From contig JAFTYF010000067.1 of NCBI GenBank assembly GCA_017461395.1, positions 1 through 64,000 on the forward strand: a stretch of DNA of 64,000 bases. The letters are read 5' to 3'. The DNA comes from Ruminococcus sp. (GTDB lineage: Bacteria; Bacillota; Clostridia; Oscillospirales; Ruminococcaceae). Both the position numbers and the translations under genes were made by a program. Positions 25,362 through 34,028 of this stretch are shown piece by piece (the first letter of the stretch is position 1; every line of letters begins with the position of its first letter). The notes beneath the pieces were generated by a model, which did no database searches, had not been told where the DNA came from, and saw only the letters and a list, made by a program, of their open reading frames with translations.

Positions 25362-25402
25362 ACAATGCCGTCAAACGTGCTTTGTGCAGTGTTGTCTTTA
25401 TT
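25362..25402. repeat. Fragment related to the end of the 22.5-kb hairpin element
   Basis: A 41-base block reading CAATGCCGTCAAACGTGCTT, then TGTGCAGTGTTGTCTTTATT. It resembles the right end of 22523-22702 (CAAAGCCGTCAGGCGGGCTT then TGTGAGGTGTTGACTT) and the block at 47305-47346. It lies in the GH25 leader between promoter and start codon. Confidence 0.65.
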
Positions 25403-25416
25403 CTTTGTCTACACTT

Positions 25417-25445
25417 ATAATACCCTATTCCCGAGAAATAGTCAA
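25417..25445 (-). promoter_or_regulatory. Sigma-A promoter of the GH25-manA-ROK operon
   Basis: Leftward TTGACT (25440-25445), 17 bases, TATTAT (25417-25422). The predicted leader of about 75 bases contains the repeat fragment. Confidence 0.78.
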
Positions 25446-25506
25446 CTATTTTTTGTAAATTTATTTTTTCGTTGAAAATGAGCGAACACAATGGGTTCGT
25501 CATTAC

Positions 25507-26889
25507 TTATTCCGGAAGCTTCTCGATCAGCTTAAGAAGATACTTCTGCACCGCAAGCGCATCATTGTTCGTTACGCCGTCGCCATTTCCTGAAACATCG
25601 GCATTTTTCATGCCCTTTTCAGTGATATGCGTCGGATCGCTGCCTGTAATTCCGTATGCGTCAGGATTTCCAATCGACTGCATAATGAGCACAGCATCGG
25701 AAAGATTTACCTCGCCGTCAAGGTTTGCGTCACCATAATCAGTCTCGTCAGCCGGCGGAGGAGCTGTCTCAGATTTATACACCCTTTCGTACATCGTCTT
25801 AGCCCAGAGCTGTCTCATTCCATCATAGCCCTCAGTGGACGGATGTACGCCGTCGCCGCCGAGACCGTCGGGATTCTCACGGAAATACGCTTCAAAATCA
25901 GGTCCCTGAACGAGCTTATCACCGTATTCCTCATAAAGCTTGTCGATCATGCCGTTGAAATCGCCGAGATGTCCGGCTACATCCACATTTGTTGAAAACG
26001 GGATCTTCGGCAGTACCGGAACCTTTCCAGCCGCAAGAATCGCATCTATCATGTACTTCGTATTGTCGTAGTATGTTTTTGCGCCGGAGCCGTCATTTCC
26101 CCATGCATCATTCGTTCCGTAGGCTATGCTGACGTATTTTCCGGCATATGTTGACAGCCAGCGATCAATGTTCTGCTTGCCGTCGTCAGAGCGTATTCCG
26201 CCGATTCCGCCGTTCTCCTGTATGGGAAAATAGCGGCTGTCGAGCTGATTTACATACGTTGCAAATCCCGTTCCGTAACAGTTGTGCATTCCTCCGGCAG
26301 TAATGGAATCTCCCAAAAACAGCCAACTGTCCGAAACTCCGCCGGAAATGTCGTGGATATCAAAATTCACGCTGATGTTCGAACCAGAGCCGCCGTCCGA
26401 GGACTTCACATTAAGACGTATCCAGTTGTAGCCAGTCATATCAACGACGTGCTGACGTGAACTGAGAGTGTTGTCGTCAACAGTAACTGCAACTTCCCAG
26501 CCATCCGCCGGATATTCTCCGCCGGCAGCCTTATTCACCTCGATAGTGTAGCTGTAGGGCTCCATGTTGCGTGACTGATACTGTCCTATCCCGTCGTAGG
26601 AGCTTGTATTGTACCACACCGCCATGACGGTTTTGCGCTGATCTTCGGGTACTGCCGAAAGATCGTAGGCAAGATAATTCGGCGCACCGACGTTCCAGAA
26701 GGAAAAATAGTGCTCGTCATTACCCTGCTTTGCGGAATAGGAAGCGCCTGAATTATCGTATGCAGGTACATTCCTGCTGATAACAGGATTTGGCGCAATA
26801 TCGGCAAAAGCTGACATTGTGGATGAGAGAGTAAGTGCCGCCGTGAGCGACGCTGCAGATGAGATAATTTTCTTAAGTGTCCTGTTCAT
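25507..26889 (-). CDS. Secreted SGNH/GDSL hydrolase with type I dockerin
   Basis: 460 residues: signal peptide (1-29, ending SAFA), a carbohydrate-binding-like beta domain (about 30-180), an SGNH esterase domain with GDSIT (193-197, Ser195), GTND (258-261) and DGVHP (346-350, catalytic Asp/His), a Pro linker and a dockerin (about 385-455) whose two Ca-loops start DANLDGEVNLSDA and DVSGNGDGVTNNDA. This is the layout of cellulosomal acetyl-xylan or mannan esterases (CE2/CE3-like); the exact ester is not certain. Start at 26889 has AGGA eight bases upstream; an ATG 6 bases earlier overlaps the nth stop. Confidence 0.87.
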   Translation of the reverse strand: MNRTLKKIISSAASLTAALTLSSTMSAFADIAPNPVISRNVPAYDNSGASYSAKQGNDEHYFSFWNVGAPNYLAYDLSAVPEDQRKTVMAVWYNTSSYDGIGQYQSRNMEPYSYTIEVNKAAGGEYPADGWEVAVTVDDNTLSSRQHVVDMTGYNWIRLNVKSSDGGSGSNISVNFDIHDISGGVSDSWLFLGDSITAGGMHNCYGTGFATYVNQLDSRYFPIQENGGIGGIRSDDGKQNIDRWLSTYAGKYVSIAYGTNDAWGNDGSGAKTYYDNTKYMIDAILAAGKVPVLPKIPFSTNVDVAGHLGDFNGMIDKLYEEYGDKLVQGPDFEAYFRENPDGLGGDGVHPSTEGYDGMRQLWAKTMYERVYKSETAPPPADETDYGDANLDGEVNLSDAVLIMQSIGNPDAYGITGSDPTHITEKGMKNADVSGNGDGVTNNDALAVQKYLLKLIEKLPE

Positions 26890-26891
26890 TT

Positions 26892-27533
26892 TCATTTTCC
26901 TACTTTCTTTTTGTATTCTTTGCAGAAATAATTCAGCGGACATTCGCCGCATTTCGGGCTTCTCGCCCTGCATATATCACGTCCGAACTGTACTGTCTGG
27001 TGACAGAAATGAGAGGAAATTTCCGGTGGAATAAGCCTGAGAAGATCCTTTTCGACCTTCGCCGGTTCCTTGTTCGCAGTAAGTCCAAGACGTCCTGTTA
27101 TTCTGATACAATGCGTATCAGTTACTATAGCAGGCTTTCCGAAAACATCGCCGAGCATGAGATTTGCCGTCTTTCTGCCTATTCCGGACAGCGTGAGAAG
27201 TTCCTCCATTGTTGATGGAACCTCGCCGCCGAAGTTTTCGATAAGCTGTGCCGCCATTGTTTTAAGGCTGAGAGCCTTTGTCCGGTAGAAGCCGCACGGC
27301 CGGACATCCTGTTCAAGCTCCTGCAGATCGGCGTCCGCAAAAGCCTGAAGCGTGGGGTATTTCACGAAAAGCGTTTTCGTTACGATGTTCACACGGGCGT
27401 CCGTACACTGAGCTGCAAGACGTGCCGCAAACATCAGTTCATAGGGCTTTTCGTAGTCGAGAGTGCAGTCGATATCCGGATAGAGCTTTTCCAGTTCTTC
27501 ACAGGCAAGAGCTGCGATTTCCTTTTTTGTCAA
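26892..27533 (-). CDS. nth: Endonuclease III
   Basis: A 213-residue base-excision DNA glycosylase/AP lyase for oxidised pyrimidines. The helix-hairpin-helix LLTLSGIGRKTANLMLGDVFG carries the catalytic Lys and the following VTDTHCIRI the catalytic Asp; a C-terminal 4Fe-4S loop shows C-x6-C-x2-C-x5-C. The start is TTG, overlapping the previous stop (TTGA), with a very strong GAGGAGGGG site. Confidence 0.95.
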   Translation of the reverse strand: MTKKEIAALACEELEKLYPDIDCTLDYEKPYELMFAARLAAQCTDARVNIVTKTLFVKYPTLQAFADADLQELEQDVRPCGFYRTKALSLKTMAAQLIENFGGEVPSTMEELLTLSGIGRKTANLMLGDVFGKPAIVTDTHCIRITGRLGLTANKEPAKVEKDLLRLIPPEISSHFCHQTVQFGRDICRARSPKCGECPLNYFCKEYKKKVGK

Positions 27534-27892
27534 GATTTCCCCTCCTCGTTGATTTTTCTGCGTTCTTCAAGGATCCTGTCGTACACAAAGTACATTTCCT
27601 GTACGGTATTTTCAAGAAAATAGTAGTGCTTGATGTAGAATCCGAGCAGAATTATGATAATCGTCACAAGGATGAGCAGCATGATATTTTCGAGAAAAAG
27701 CACTGCTGCCATAAATATCGCAAGAATCACGGCGAACATCATCGTCACGAGAAAGTGCACGATGCGCTCATGCTGCATGAAAGCTATCTTGTCCCTGTGC
27801 TCGCTGAAAATTTCTTCAAGCTCATCAGAACCCATATAATTTGCAAGCCGCTCGTTTATTGATTTCATATAATTTTTAAGATATTCTGTCAT
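27530..27892 (-). CDS. Small membrane protein with two helices
   Basis: 120 residues with two adjacent membrane helices (FLVTMMFAVILAIFMAAVLF and MLLILVTIIIILLGFYI) between charged ends; the C terminus is amphipathic (YFVYDRILEERRKINEEGKS). I do not recognise a family. It sits between an AraC regulator and nth and overlaps nth by four bases, so they are co-translated. Confidence 0.72.
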   Translation of the reverse strand: MTEYLKNYMKSINERLANYMGSDELEEIFSEHRDKIAFMQHERIVHFLVTMMFAVILAIFMAAVLFLENIMLLILVTIIIILLGFYIKHYYFLENTVQEMYFVYDRILEERRKINEEGKS

Positions 27893-27902
27893 TTGCCGTA
27901 CC

Positions 27903-28682
27903 TCATCCGTTCTTCCTGTACTTTGTCGGAGTTGTCCCGACGATCTTCTTAAACTGCCTCATAAAATGCTCCTCGTTGTCGTAGCCGCACATCGACGCCA
28001 CCTGCGAAATGGTACAATTCGTCTCGCTGAGAATCTCCTTTGCCTTTTCGATCTTGCCGTTTATTACGTCCGTCATGCACGAAACGCCGAACACCTCGCT
28101 GTAGAGATGCTGAAAATACGATCTTGACATACTCACATCTGCCGCCATAGAATCCACATTCCATTTCAGCTGTGGATTACGATATATCTTCGATCTCAGG
28201 TCAATAAGCGAGCTGTAGTGCGGCTCTGAAGATAGCTGTGCGTTATCCCTGCGCACTCCCGTTTCACTGAGCTTCATCAGCAATGTTTTCATAAGGTTGT
28301 CGAGCATATTCACACGACGGGAGCTCATTGAGTAAAATTCCGCCGAAATATTGCGGATAAGTCCGCTGATAAAGTCTGCGTCGGAGAGTTTAAGCGGCTG
28401 ATTCATGCGCAGTTCAAGGGAATCAAAGAAATCACGGTCATTTTTTCCGTCAAAGTCTATCCAGTCACAAACAAAAGGCCCAGAATCAGCACGGTAACTG
28501 CGAAAATCTCCGCCGCCGTAGAAAACCGCTGTTCCTGCTGTCTGAACAGACGTGACCTCCCCGAAATTGAAAATGGCACGGCTTTTTGTCACGATGAGGA
28601 TAAAATGTCCGTCCTCAACCTCACGGCTGACGCTGTAGGAGCTGTCGTAAACGGAGTGGAATCCCACGCTGTAAATGTTCAT
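27903..28682 (-). CDS. AraC-family transcriptional regulator
   Basis: 259 residues: a cupin-like N-terminal sensing half (FILIVTKSRAIFNFGEV, AGTAVFYGGGDFRSYRADSG) and a C-terminal AraC double helix-turn-helix (MAADVSMSRSYFQHLYSEVFG, then ISQVASMCGYDNEEHFMRQFKKIVGTTPTKYRK). Such proteins usually activate carbohydrate-use genes; the nearby SGNH-dockerin is a possible target but this is inference. It follows mpg by 5 bases. Confidence 0.9.
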   Translation of the reverse strand: MNIYSVGFHSVYDSSYSVSREVEDGHFILIVTKSRAIFNFGEVTSVQTAGTAVFYGGGDFRSYRADSGPFVCDWIDFDGKNDRDFFDSLELRMNQPLKLSDADFISGLIRNISAEFYSMSSRRVNMLDNLMKTLLMKLSETGVRRDNAQLSSEPHYSSLIDLRSKIYRNPQLKWNVDSMAADVSMSRSYFQHLYSEVFGVSCMTDVINGKIEKAKEILSETNCTISQVASMCGYDNEEHFMRQFKKIVGTTPTKYRKNG

Positions 28683-28686
28683 GATA

Positions 28687-29205
28687 TCACTTCCCGTCGG
28701 CTATAAATCGCCATTCTACGTTCTTCCAATAATCGCCGGCATAGTCGATGCCTACTCTCGGAGCCGTTCTTATTCCTGGTCTGGAGCCATCGTCCTCGAT
28801 GCGAATCCTGTCGTTTCCGCAGAAACTCCCGCCGTTGAAAGAGCCGTCAACTCCAAGAAATTTTGTGAGCTTTCCAGGACCATTGTGAACCTCACCGCAC
28901 CTGAAAAGCACGCCCTGCGGCTGGTCAATTTCACCGGTTATGACGTTCATCAGCCAGTGTACGCCATAGCAGAGGTAGACATAGATCACGCCGCTTTCGC
29001 CGTAAAGCACCTCCGTCCGCTTCGTTCTGCCCTTTGCAGCATGGCAGCCCTTGTCTTCTTCACCCCGATATGCCTCGGTTTCTGTGATGCGCTCACGAAG
29101 CTCCGTTCCGTCATCGAGCGTTCTGACGAGAATTTTTCCCACAAGATCAGGTGCGACATCAAGTGCGTCACGGCGAAAGAATTCGCTTGTAAGAATCTTC
29201 GCCAT
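28687..29205 (-). CDS. mpg: 3-Methyladenine DNA glycosylase (AAG/MPG family)
   Basis: 172 residues, slightly short but with the core complete. LVGKILVRTLDDGTELRERITETEAYRGEEDKGCHA contains the catalytic Glu in ETEAY; VYLCYGVHWLMNVIT and GPGKLTKFLGVD follow in the usual order. It removes alkylated purines. It lies 2 bases after rqcH, so the repair genes mpg and nth bracket the AraC gene in one leftward run. Confidence 0.93.
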   Translation of the reverse strand: MAKILTSEFFRRDALDVAPDLVGKILVRTLDDGTELRERITETEAYRGEEDKGCHAAKGRTKRTEVLYGESGVIYVYLCYGVHWLMNVITGEIDQPQGVLFRCGEVHNGPGKLTKFLGVDGSFNGGSFCGNDRIRIEDDGSRPGIRTAPRVGIDYAGDYWKNVEWRFIADGK

Positions 29206-29207
29206 AA

Positions 29208-30959
29208 TTATACCCTCAGTTGTTTTTCAAGATCGCCGTCCGGTCTTACAAAAGCCGTTTTGTAGTTGGTGAAGATAACCTTTCCCGGCTTTGCCCCAGC
29301 CGGTTTTTTGACGTATCCGGCAAGGCAGTAATCCACCGGCACGAGGTTGGATTCACGTCCTCGGCTGTTGCAGGCTGCTATAACCGCCGCCTCCTCAATG
29401 GTTCTGTCTGGCGGAGTCTGCCCTTCTGTAACGATTATGACGTGCGAGCCAGTAATATTCTGCGTATGTAGCCATAAATCCGATTTTTCGGCAAATTTCA
29501 GCGAAAGCTGATCGTTTTGGCAATTATTTCTTCCGACAAGAATTGTAAATCCGTCGCTTGATTTATACTCTATCGGCGGAAGCGCCTTGGGCGGTTTTGT
29601 TTTTCCTCCAGTAGATTTTATATATCCCTGATCACGAAGTTCAAGTCGAAGCTGAATGATATCGTTTTCTGAATCAGCCCTTGTAAGTGCGTCAAAAACG
29701 CTGTCGAGATATTGAAGTTCCTCCTCACCCTTAGCGATACGGACAGTGAGCATTTCCTCAGCTGTCACACATTTTTTATACTCGCTGTAGTATTTTTGAG
29801 CATTTTGCGACGGAGTTTTCCGAGGATCAAGCAGAATTTCCACAACGGGGCATCCCTCCTCGTAGAAATTCTCAGCTGAAAACGACGTATCCCCCTTCGT
29901 GATTCGGTACATATTTGCGGAAAGAAGATCACCGCAAAGCCGGAAGTGATCCTTTTCAGCACACTCAGCAAGCTCCTCACGCTGCGCCGAAATTCGCCGT
30001 GAAACACGCTCCGTAAGGTTCACCAACAGCTTAAAAAGGTCGTTGGCACGTTGTTTCGTGCGCTGTGCGCTGTCTCGCTCGGAGTAGAAGTAATCAAGCA
30101 GTCCGGATGCAGAGAGTAGCTCCTTTGTAATCATAAGTGTTCCGAACTGCGACAGGCGGATAAATGAAAAATCTTTTAACTGACCGTCTTTCGTGCCGGC
30201 AACAGTGAAACAGCATTCGCCGGACGTGAGCTGTTCTCGTGTGCGTTTGATTACAAAAATCAATCTGCTGAGCTGATCTTCAGTTATAAGATCACTGTCA
30301 ATGTACGCTCCCCTGCCGGCAAAAAACGTCCATTCACGAGCAAGAACCGGCGAGATCCCCTCAAAACAGCGAATCAGAACCTTTGAAAGCTCCGCCGGAG
30401 AAGCACCACGAATGGCAGATATCATCTCCTCGTCAGCGGCGGTCAGAAAGTTCAGACGATTATCCCTCGGTGGCAAAGAATACGACATACCGGGCAAAAC
30501 GAGCCTTTCACGAGACATTTCGCCGTCTACTCGCTTGATGCTGTCAATGATGCGCCCCTCATGACTGATTACAATGAGATTCGAGCAGCGCCCCATGATT
30601 TCGCACGCAAGCGTCACAGTGACGATGTCACCAAGCTCGTTGACGCACTCGAAATCAAGGAAAAGAATTCGCTCAAGCCCGTCCTGCCGGATGTCAGTGA
30701 GGCGACCGCTGCCGATGTGCTTTCTCAGCAGCATACAGAACATCGGCGGCACCTGAGGATTGTCGATGCTCCTATCGGTCACACACACACGAGCACTGCT
30801 CGCATTTGCCGAAATATAGAGTTTTTTTGTACCTTGCTTCGTTCTGATCGTAATGACGATCTCCTCTCGTGAGGGCTGATAAATTTTGTCCACACGACCG
30901 CCAATCAGCGGCTGGAGTTCGTTTTTTACTGCGTATATAAATGCTCCATCAAGAGCCAT
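29208..30959 (-). CDS. rqcH: RqcH/NFACT (Rqc2 homologue)
   Basis: 583 residues, full length. NFACT-N domain at the start (MALDGAFIYAVKNELQPLIGGRVDKIYQP, then RPCVTD-like RVCVTDRSI), a central coiled coil (about 290-430), and a C-terminal NFACT-R domain (FTILVGRNNCQNDQLSLKFAEKSDLWLHTQNITGSHVII). The protein binds split 60S/50S subunits and adds C-terminal alanine tails in ribosome quality control; older names are FbpA/fibronectin-binding protein. Confidence 0.93.
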   Translation of the reverse strand: MALDGAFIYAVKNELQPLIGGRVDKIYQPSREEIVITIRTKQGTKKLYISANASSARVCVTDRSIDNPQVPPMFCMLLRKHIGSGRLTDIRQDGLERILFLDFECVNELGDIVTVTLACEIMGRCSNLIVISHEGRIIDSIKRVDGEMSRERLVLPGMSYSLPPRDNRLNFLTAADEEMISAIRGASPAELSKVLIRCFEGISPVLAREWTFFAGRGAYIDSDLITEDQLSRLIFVIKRTREQLTSGECCFTVAGTKDGQLKDFSFIRLSQFGTLMITKELLSASGLLDYFYSERDSAQRTKQRANDLFKLLVNLTERVSRRISAQREELAECAEKDHFRLCGDLLSANMYRITKGDTSFSAENFYEEGCPVVEILLDPRKTPSQNAQKYYSEYKKCVTAEEMLTVRIAKGEEELQYLDSVFDALTRADSENDIIQLRLELRDQGYIKSTGGKTKPPKALPPIEYKSSDGFTILVGRNNCQNDQLSLKFAEKSDLWLHTQNITGSHVIIVTEGQTPPDRTIEEAAVIAACNSRGRESNLVPVDYCLAGYVKKPAGAKPGKVIFTNYKTAFVRPDGDLEKQLRV

Positions 30960-31014
30960 GAAATCATTCCTTTATAGTTGAAATTTGGTCAGTATTTCAT
31001 ACGAAAACTAACCA

Positions 31015-31839
31015 TTATTTGCGGTCAATTCTATAAGCAAGAAGCTCAAAATCAACCGTTGTTTCAAGTTTGTCAAGCGCAGAAAGACGTTCCTTCTGAC
31101 TTGAAGCTGTACGATAATAGTAAGGCGTCATGGAGAAAAGCGACTGAATATCCTCCTGTGAATCAAGAGTAATCCGGTAGGAGATCCGTTTCTTTTCCAC
31201 CAGCTTAAAGCCGTCCAGATCATATGGCTTGACCTGATTTTTGTACGGTATATCGTAGATTGCGCACTTCATTTCCCATAGATGATTTTCTGAGGGAATC
31301 GCCATTATCATCATTCCATTCGGTGCAAGAATTCGCTGGAATTCCTCTCCGCAATAGGGCGCAAAAAGTGTTACAATCATGTTGCAGAAGGAGTCCCCCA
31401 CAGGAATGTGAAACACGCTTGCGGCGCTGTAAGTTACGTTATTTTTTCGTTTTGCAGCCATTTCAACCGCAATTTTTGATATATCAATTCCGTAGATTTC
31501 TGCCGCAACATCTGACTGTTCCAACTGACCACAAATTGCGGAGGTGTAATATCCTTCGCCACAGCCGGCATCAAGGATAACTCCACCTTGAAAGTTCCTC
31601 TGAACCATATCACAAAGTTCATCACGAAGCGGGGAATAATACCCCTTTTCAAGGAAATTCCGGCGAGACTGAAGCATCAGTTTGTTGTCGCCGTGAACAG
31701 TCTTTCCGATATGCTTCGAAAGCAGAAGATTCACATATCCGCTCTTGGATACATCAAAACTGTGACGTTCCGGACAGACATAGGTTTTCCCCGATAAACA
31801 GAGTTTTTTTCCACATACGGGACAAGTAAATATACTCAT
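31015..31839 (-). CDS. 23S rRNA (guanine-N1)-methyltransferase RlmA-type
   Basis: 274 residues. An N-terminal zinc knuckle uses C6, C9, C22 and H26 (CPVCGKKLCLSG, VCPERHSFDV); SKSGYVNLLL follows as in RlmA. The SAM loop is ILDAGCGEGYYT and APYCGEEFQRILAPNG the post-II region. The family methylates G745 or G748 of 23S rRNA; Gram-positive members (RlmA II) influence macrolide response. A GGTGAAGCT site precedes the ATG. Confidence 0.88.
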   Translation of the reverse strand: MSIFTCPVCGKKLCLSGKTYVCPERHSFDVSKSGYVNLLLSKHIGKTVHGDNKLMLQSRRNFLEKGYYSPLRDELCDMVQRNFQGGVILDAGCGEGYYTSAICGQLEQSDVAAEIYGIDISKIAVEMAAKRKNNVTYSAASVFHIPVGDSFCNMIVTLFAPYCGEEFQRILAPNGMMIMAIPSENHLWEMKCAIYDIPYKNQVKPYDLDGFKLVEKKRISYRITLDSQEDIQSLFSMTPYYYRTASSQKERLSALDKLETTVDFELLAYRIDRK

Positions 31840-31851
31840 AGCTTCACCTGA

Positions 31852-33306
31852 TTAAATATATTTGCAAGGGTCTGTTGAATTCTCGGAAATTTCAACATCG
31901 AGCTGTGGAAATTTCTTTTCAAGAACATATCTAAGTTCTTCAAGTACAAGATTTTCTGTGTGAAAATGTCCGCAGTCAAATAAACTGAAATAATACTGCT
32001 CCGCATCTACCCACACATCATGTTTGATATCACCTGTTATATAGGCATGACAGCCACGTTTAACTGCTTCTCTGAACATAGAGCCGCCCGCCCCCGAACA
32101 AAATGCAAAACGCTTTATTTTGTATCTGCCCTTTGTGTTGCAGCGAATTGTCTGACATCCGAAAATCTCTTTCAGAACTGCGGCAAAATCAGGCGTATCA
32201 ATTTTTTCTTTCAGCTCACAGACAAAACCAAAACCCGTACCATTACCGCAATCTTCAAATATTTCAGGCTCATGCTCAAACTCAAAACGCTCAGAAAGCT
32301 TACGGAGAATAACTCCGTTTGTGCCGCTTTTCGATTTATCAAGATTAGTGTGCATACAAATAGCCGCTATATTACTTTCGGCAAGTCCATAGACGGGACT
32401 GCGGAAACTAAGTCTTTTTATAGGATCAAAAATTACAGGGTGATGAGAAATTATAAGTTCAGTCCATTTGCAGTCTGCCTCGTAAACAACTTTGTTGGTA
32501 ATATCAAGGGTAAGCAAAACACCTGTACATGTCATTTCACAATTATCAACAATAATCCCCGAATTATCCCATTTCTCCTGTGTGTTAAAGGGATAAAGTT
32601 CATCCAGATAAGCATATATCTCATTTATATCATGCTTTTTATAGTCATTTTCAAGCTTATATGCAAGTGCCTTATAGTGCGTTGCATCGTATATTTTTCC
32701 CGCTTTTTCAAGCGATTCACTTATTTTTATAAGACGGTCAGCTTCTTTTTTTCTGTATTTCTGTCCAAGAGGATCGTCATCATCAAAAAATCCGAATAAA
32801 GAATCACATTCAGTAAGATATCTGCATTTCTTGTTGTATTCTGCGCACATAATGACATACATTTTGTCGCCATCCTGAACAATTTTTTCAGATGTAATTT
32901 TCAATTCAAATTCATATAATTTCTTTCTCAGATACTCAGGCTTTGTCATGGGCTGTAAAATCCAGCGTATACTCTCAAAATCACAATCCATATCAATCTT
33001 TTCGATAATACCTGCGATTGTCTCACCGCCCATTCCGGCAATGACTATATCAGATACTCCTTCCAACTTAACATTTTCCAGTCCGTCCGAGAGAACAAGC
33101 TCCACTTTGTCGGAAATTCCGTGCTTTTCGACTGTTTTTCGTGCCGATTCAAGTGGTCCCTCGTTGATATCAGAGGCAATTACTCTGCTGCATTTCCCTG
33201 AATTAATAAGTTCTGCGGCAAGATGAGCGTGATCTGTACCCACATCGACGGCAATTCCACGTCCGGAAACGAATTCAGCACACATTTTTAATCTATTATC
33301 AAGCAT
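31852..33306 (-). CDS. TrmK-Nif3 fusion: tRNA (adenine22-N1)-methyltransferase joined to a Nif3-like metal protein
   Basis: 484 residues in one frame. Residues 1-220 are TrmK: AVDVGTDHAHLA (19-30, SAM loop), VIASDINEGPL, VIAGMGGETI (88-97), ILQPMTKPEYLRKKL, then the TrmK coiled-coil tail. Residues about 224-484 are a Nif3/YbgI-like di-metal protein: QEKWDNSGI (243-251), ISHHPVIF with His288/289, MHTNLD (318-323), ITGDIKHD (423-430) and CGHFHTE (445-451). In Bacillus these are the adjacent genes yqfN and yqfO. The Nif3 part is the short form without the PII-like insert. Confidence 0.9.
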   Translation of the reverse strand: MLDNRLKMCAEFVSGRGIAVDVGTDHAHLAAELINSGKCSRVIASDINEGPLESARKTVEKHGISDKVELVLSDGLENVKLEGVSDIVIAGMGGETIAGIIEKIDMDCDFESIRWILQPMTKPEYLRKKLYEFELKITSEKIVQDGDKMYVIMCAEYNKKCRYLTECDSLFGFFDDDDPLGQKYRKKEADRLIKISESLEKAGKIYDATHYKALAYKLENDYKKHDINEIYAYLDELYPFNTQEKWDNSGIIVDNCEMTCTGVLLTLDITNKVVYEADCKWTELIISHHPVIFDPIKRLSFRSPVYGLAESNIAAICMHTNLDKSKSGTNGVILRKLSERFEFEHEPEIFEDCGNGTGFGFVCELKEKIDTPDFAAVLKEIFGCQTIRCNTKGRYKIKRFAFCSGAGGSMFREAVKRGCHAYITGDIKHDVWVDAEQYYFSLFDCGHFHTENLVLEELRYVLEKKFPQLDVEISENSTDPCKYI

Positions 33307-33319
33307 TTACGCACCTCAT

Positions 33320-33358
33320 ATTAAAAAATAAAGCGTGCCGCAGAATTTACAGCACGCC
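33320..33358 (-). terminator. Probable terminator of the DUF1858 gene
   Basis: On the minus strand GCGTGC and GCACGC flank a 13-base loop and are followed by TTTATTTTTTAA, just before the trmK-nif3 ribosome site. Confidence 0.65.
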
Positions 33359-33366
33359 GGTTTCCA

Positions 33367-33567
33367 TTACTTAGAAGCAAAATAAGCGTTGAGCTTTTCA
33401 ACAAGAGCATCCGCATCTGTTCCGTGAACGGCGCACGCCTCCTCGATTGTCTCACCTCTTGATGCGGGACAGCCGAGACAGTGCATTCCTATTTCAAGGA
33501 AATAGGGTGCAACCTCGAAGTCAGCGTCAAGAATATCACCGATAATTGTTTCTTTTGTAACCTGCAT
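33367..33567 (-). CDS. DUF1858 redox-disulfide domain protein
   Basis: A 66-residue single-domain protein of the DUF1858 ('hybrid-cluster-associated disulfide') family: VTKETIIGDILDADFEVAPYFLEIGMHCLGCPASRGETIEEAC. The CxxC (HCLGCPAS) and the downstream Cys are the family hallmark and suggest a redox or sulfur role. AAGGATGAATTGAA precedes the ATG. Monocistronic with its own terminator. Confidence 0.88.
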   Translation of the reverse strand: MQVTKETIIGDILDADFEVAPYFLEIGMHCLGCPASRGETIEEACAVHGTDADALVEKLNAYFASK

Positions 33568-33690
33568 TTCAATTCATCCTTTCGATTGTTTGAGCATAGC
33601 GATAACGCTGTGCCTGTGAGATTCTGCCGAAAATTGACAGGAACTCACAGATACAGCATCATGATTTCAGAATACCAACGCATATGGCAC

Positions 33691-33709
33691 AGCCGGAGAA
33701 TTTCCGGCT
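33691..33709. terminator. Hairpin after the zinc-ribbon gene
   Basis: AGCCGGA/TCCGGCT with a 5-base loop, 15 bases beyond the stop. There is no T-run on the minus strand, so termination strength is doubtful. Confidence 0.35.
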
Positions 33710-33723
33710 GCACCTCGACTTTT

Positions 33724-33999
33724 TTATGCTTCGTTCATTTTTGCAAAGCACTCGCTGCAGTAAACAGCTCTGCCTTCCTTGGGTTCAAAGGGAACCTTAG
33801 CGTCGCCGCCGCATGAAGCGCAAACAGCAGTATACATAACTCTTTCAGTTCTGCCAGCGTTCTTTCTTGCGTCACGACAGGGCTTGCATCTCTGCGGCTC
33901 GTTTACAAAACCTTTTTCAGCGTAAAATTCCTGCTCACCTGCAGAAAAAATAAATTCATTTCCACATTCTTTGCAGACTAATGTCTTGTCTTCGTACAT
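33724..33999 (-). CDS. Small double zinc-ribbon protein
   Basis: 91 residues with two CxxC...CxxC units: CKECGNEF with CKPCRDAR (residues 9-43, a trcl-type ribbon 'QRCKPCRDARK'), and CASCGGDA with CSECFAKM (about 60-88, the 'YCSECF' zinc ribbon). Proteins with this pair are common in clostridia and probably bind nucleic acid or protein; the role is unknown. A GTGAGG site precedes the ATG, downstream of a folded leader at 34029-34090. Confidence 0.82.
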   Translation of the reverse strand: MYEDKTLVCKECGNEFIFSAGEQEFYAEKGFVNEPQRCKPCRDARKNAGRTERVMYTAVCASCGGDAKVPFEPKEGRAVYCSECFAKMNEA

Positions 34000-34028
34000 T
34001 TTGGATATACCTCACTTAGTTATTTTTT

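Noticed and set aside
27070..27862. Plus-strand frames opposite nth and the small membrane gene
   Set aside because: Antisense shadows; the minus-strand genes have clear domains and strong ribosome sites.
32020..32799. 259-codon plus-strand frame opposite the Nif3 part
   Set aside because: Low-complexity Ile/Phe/Tyr composition typical of antisense of an AT-rich gene; no ribosome site.
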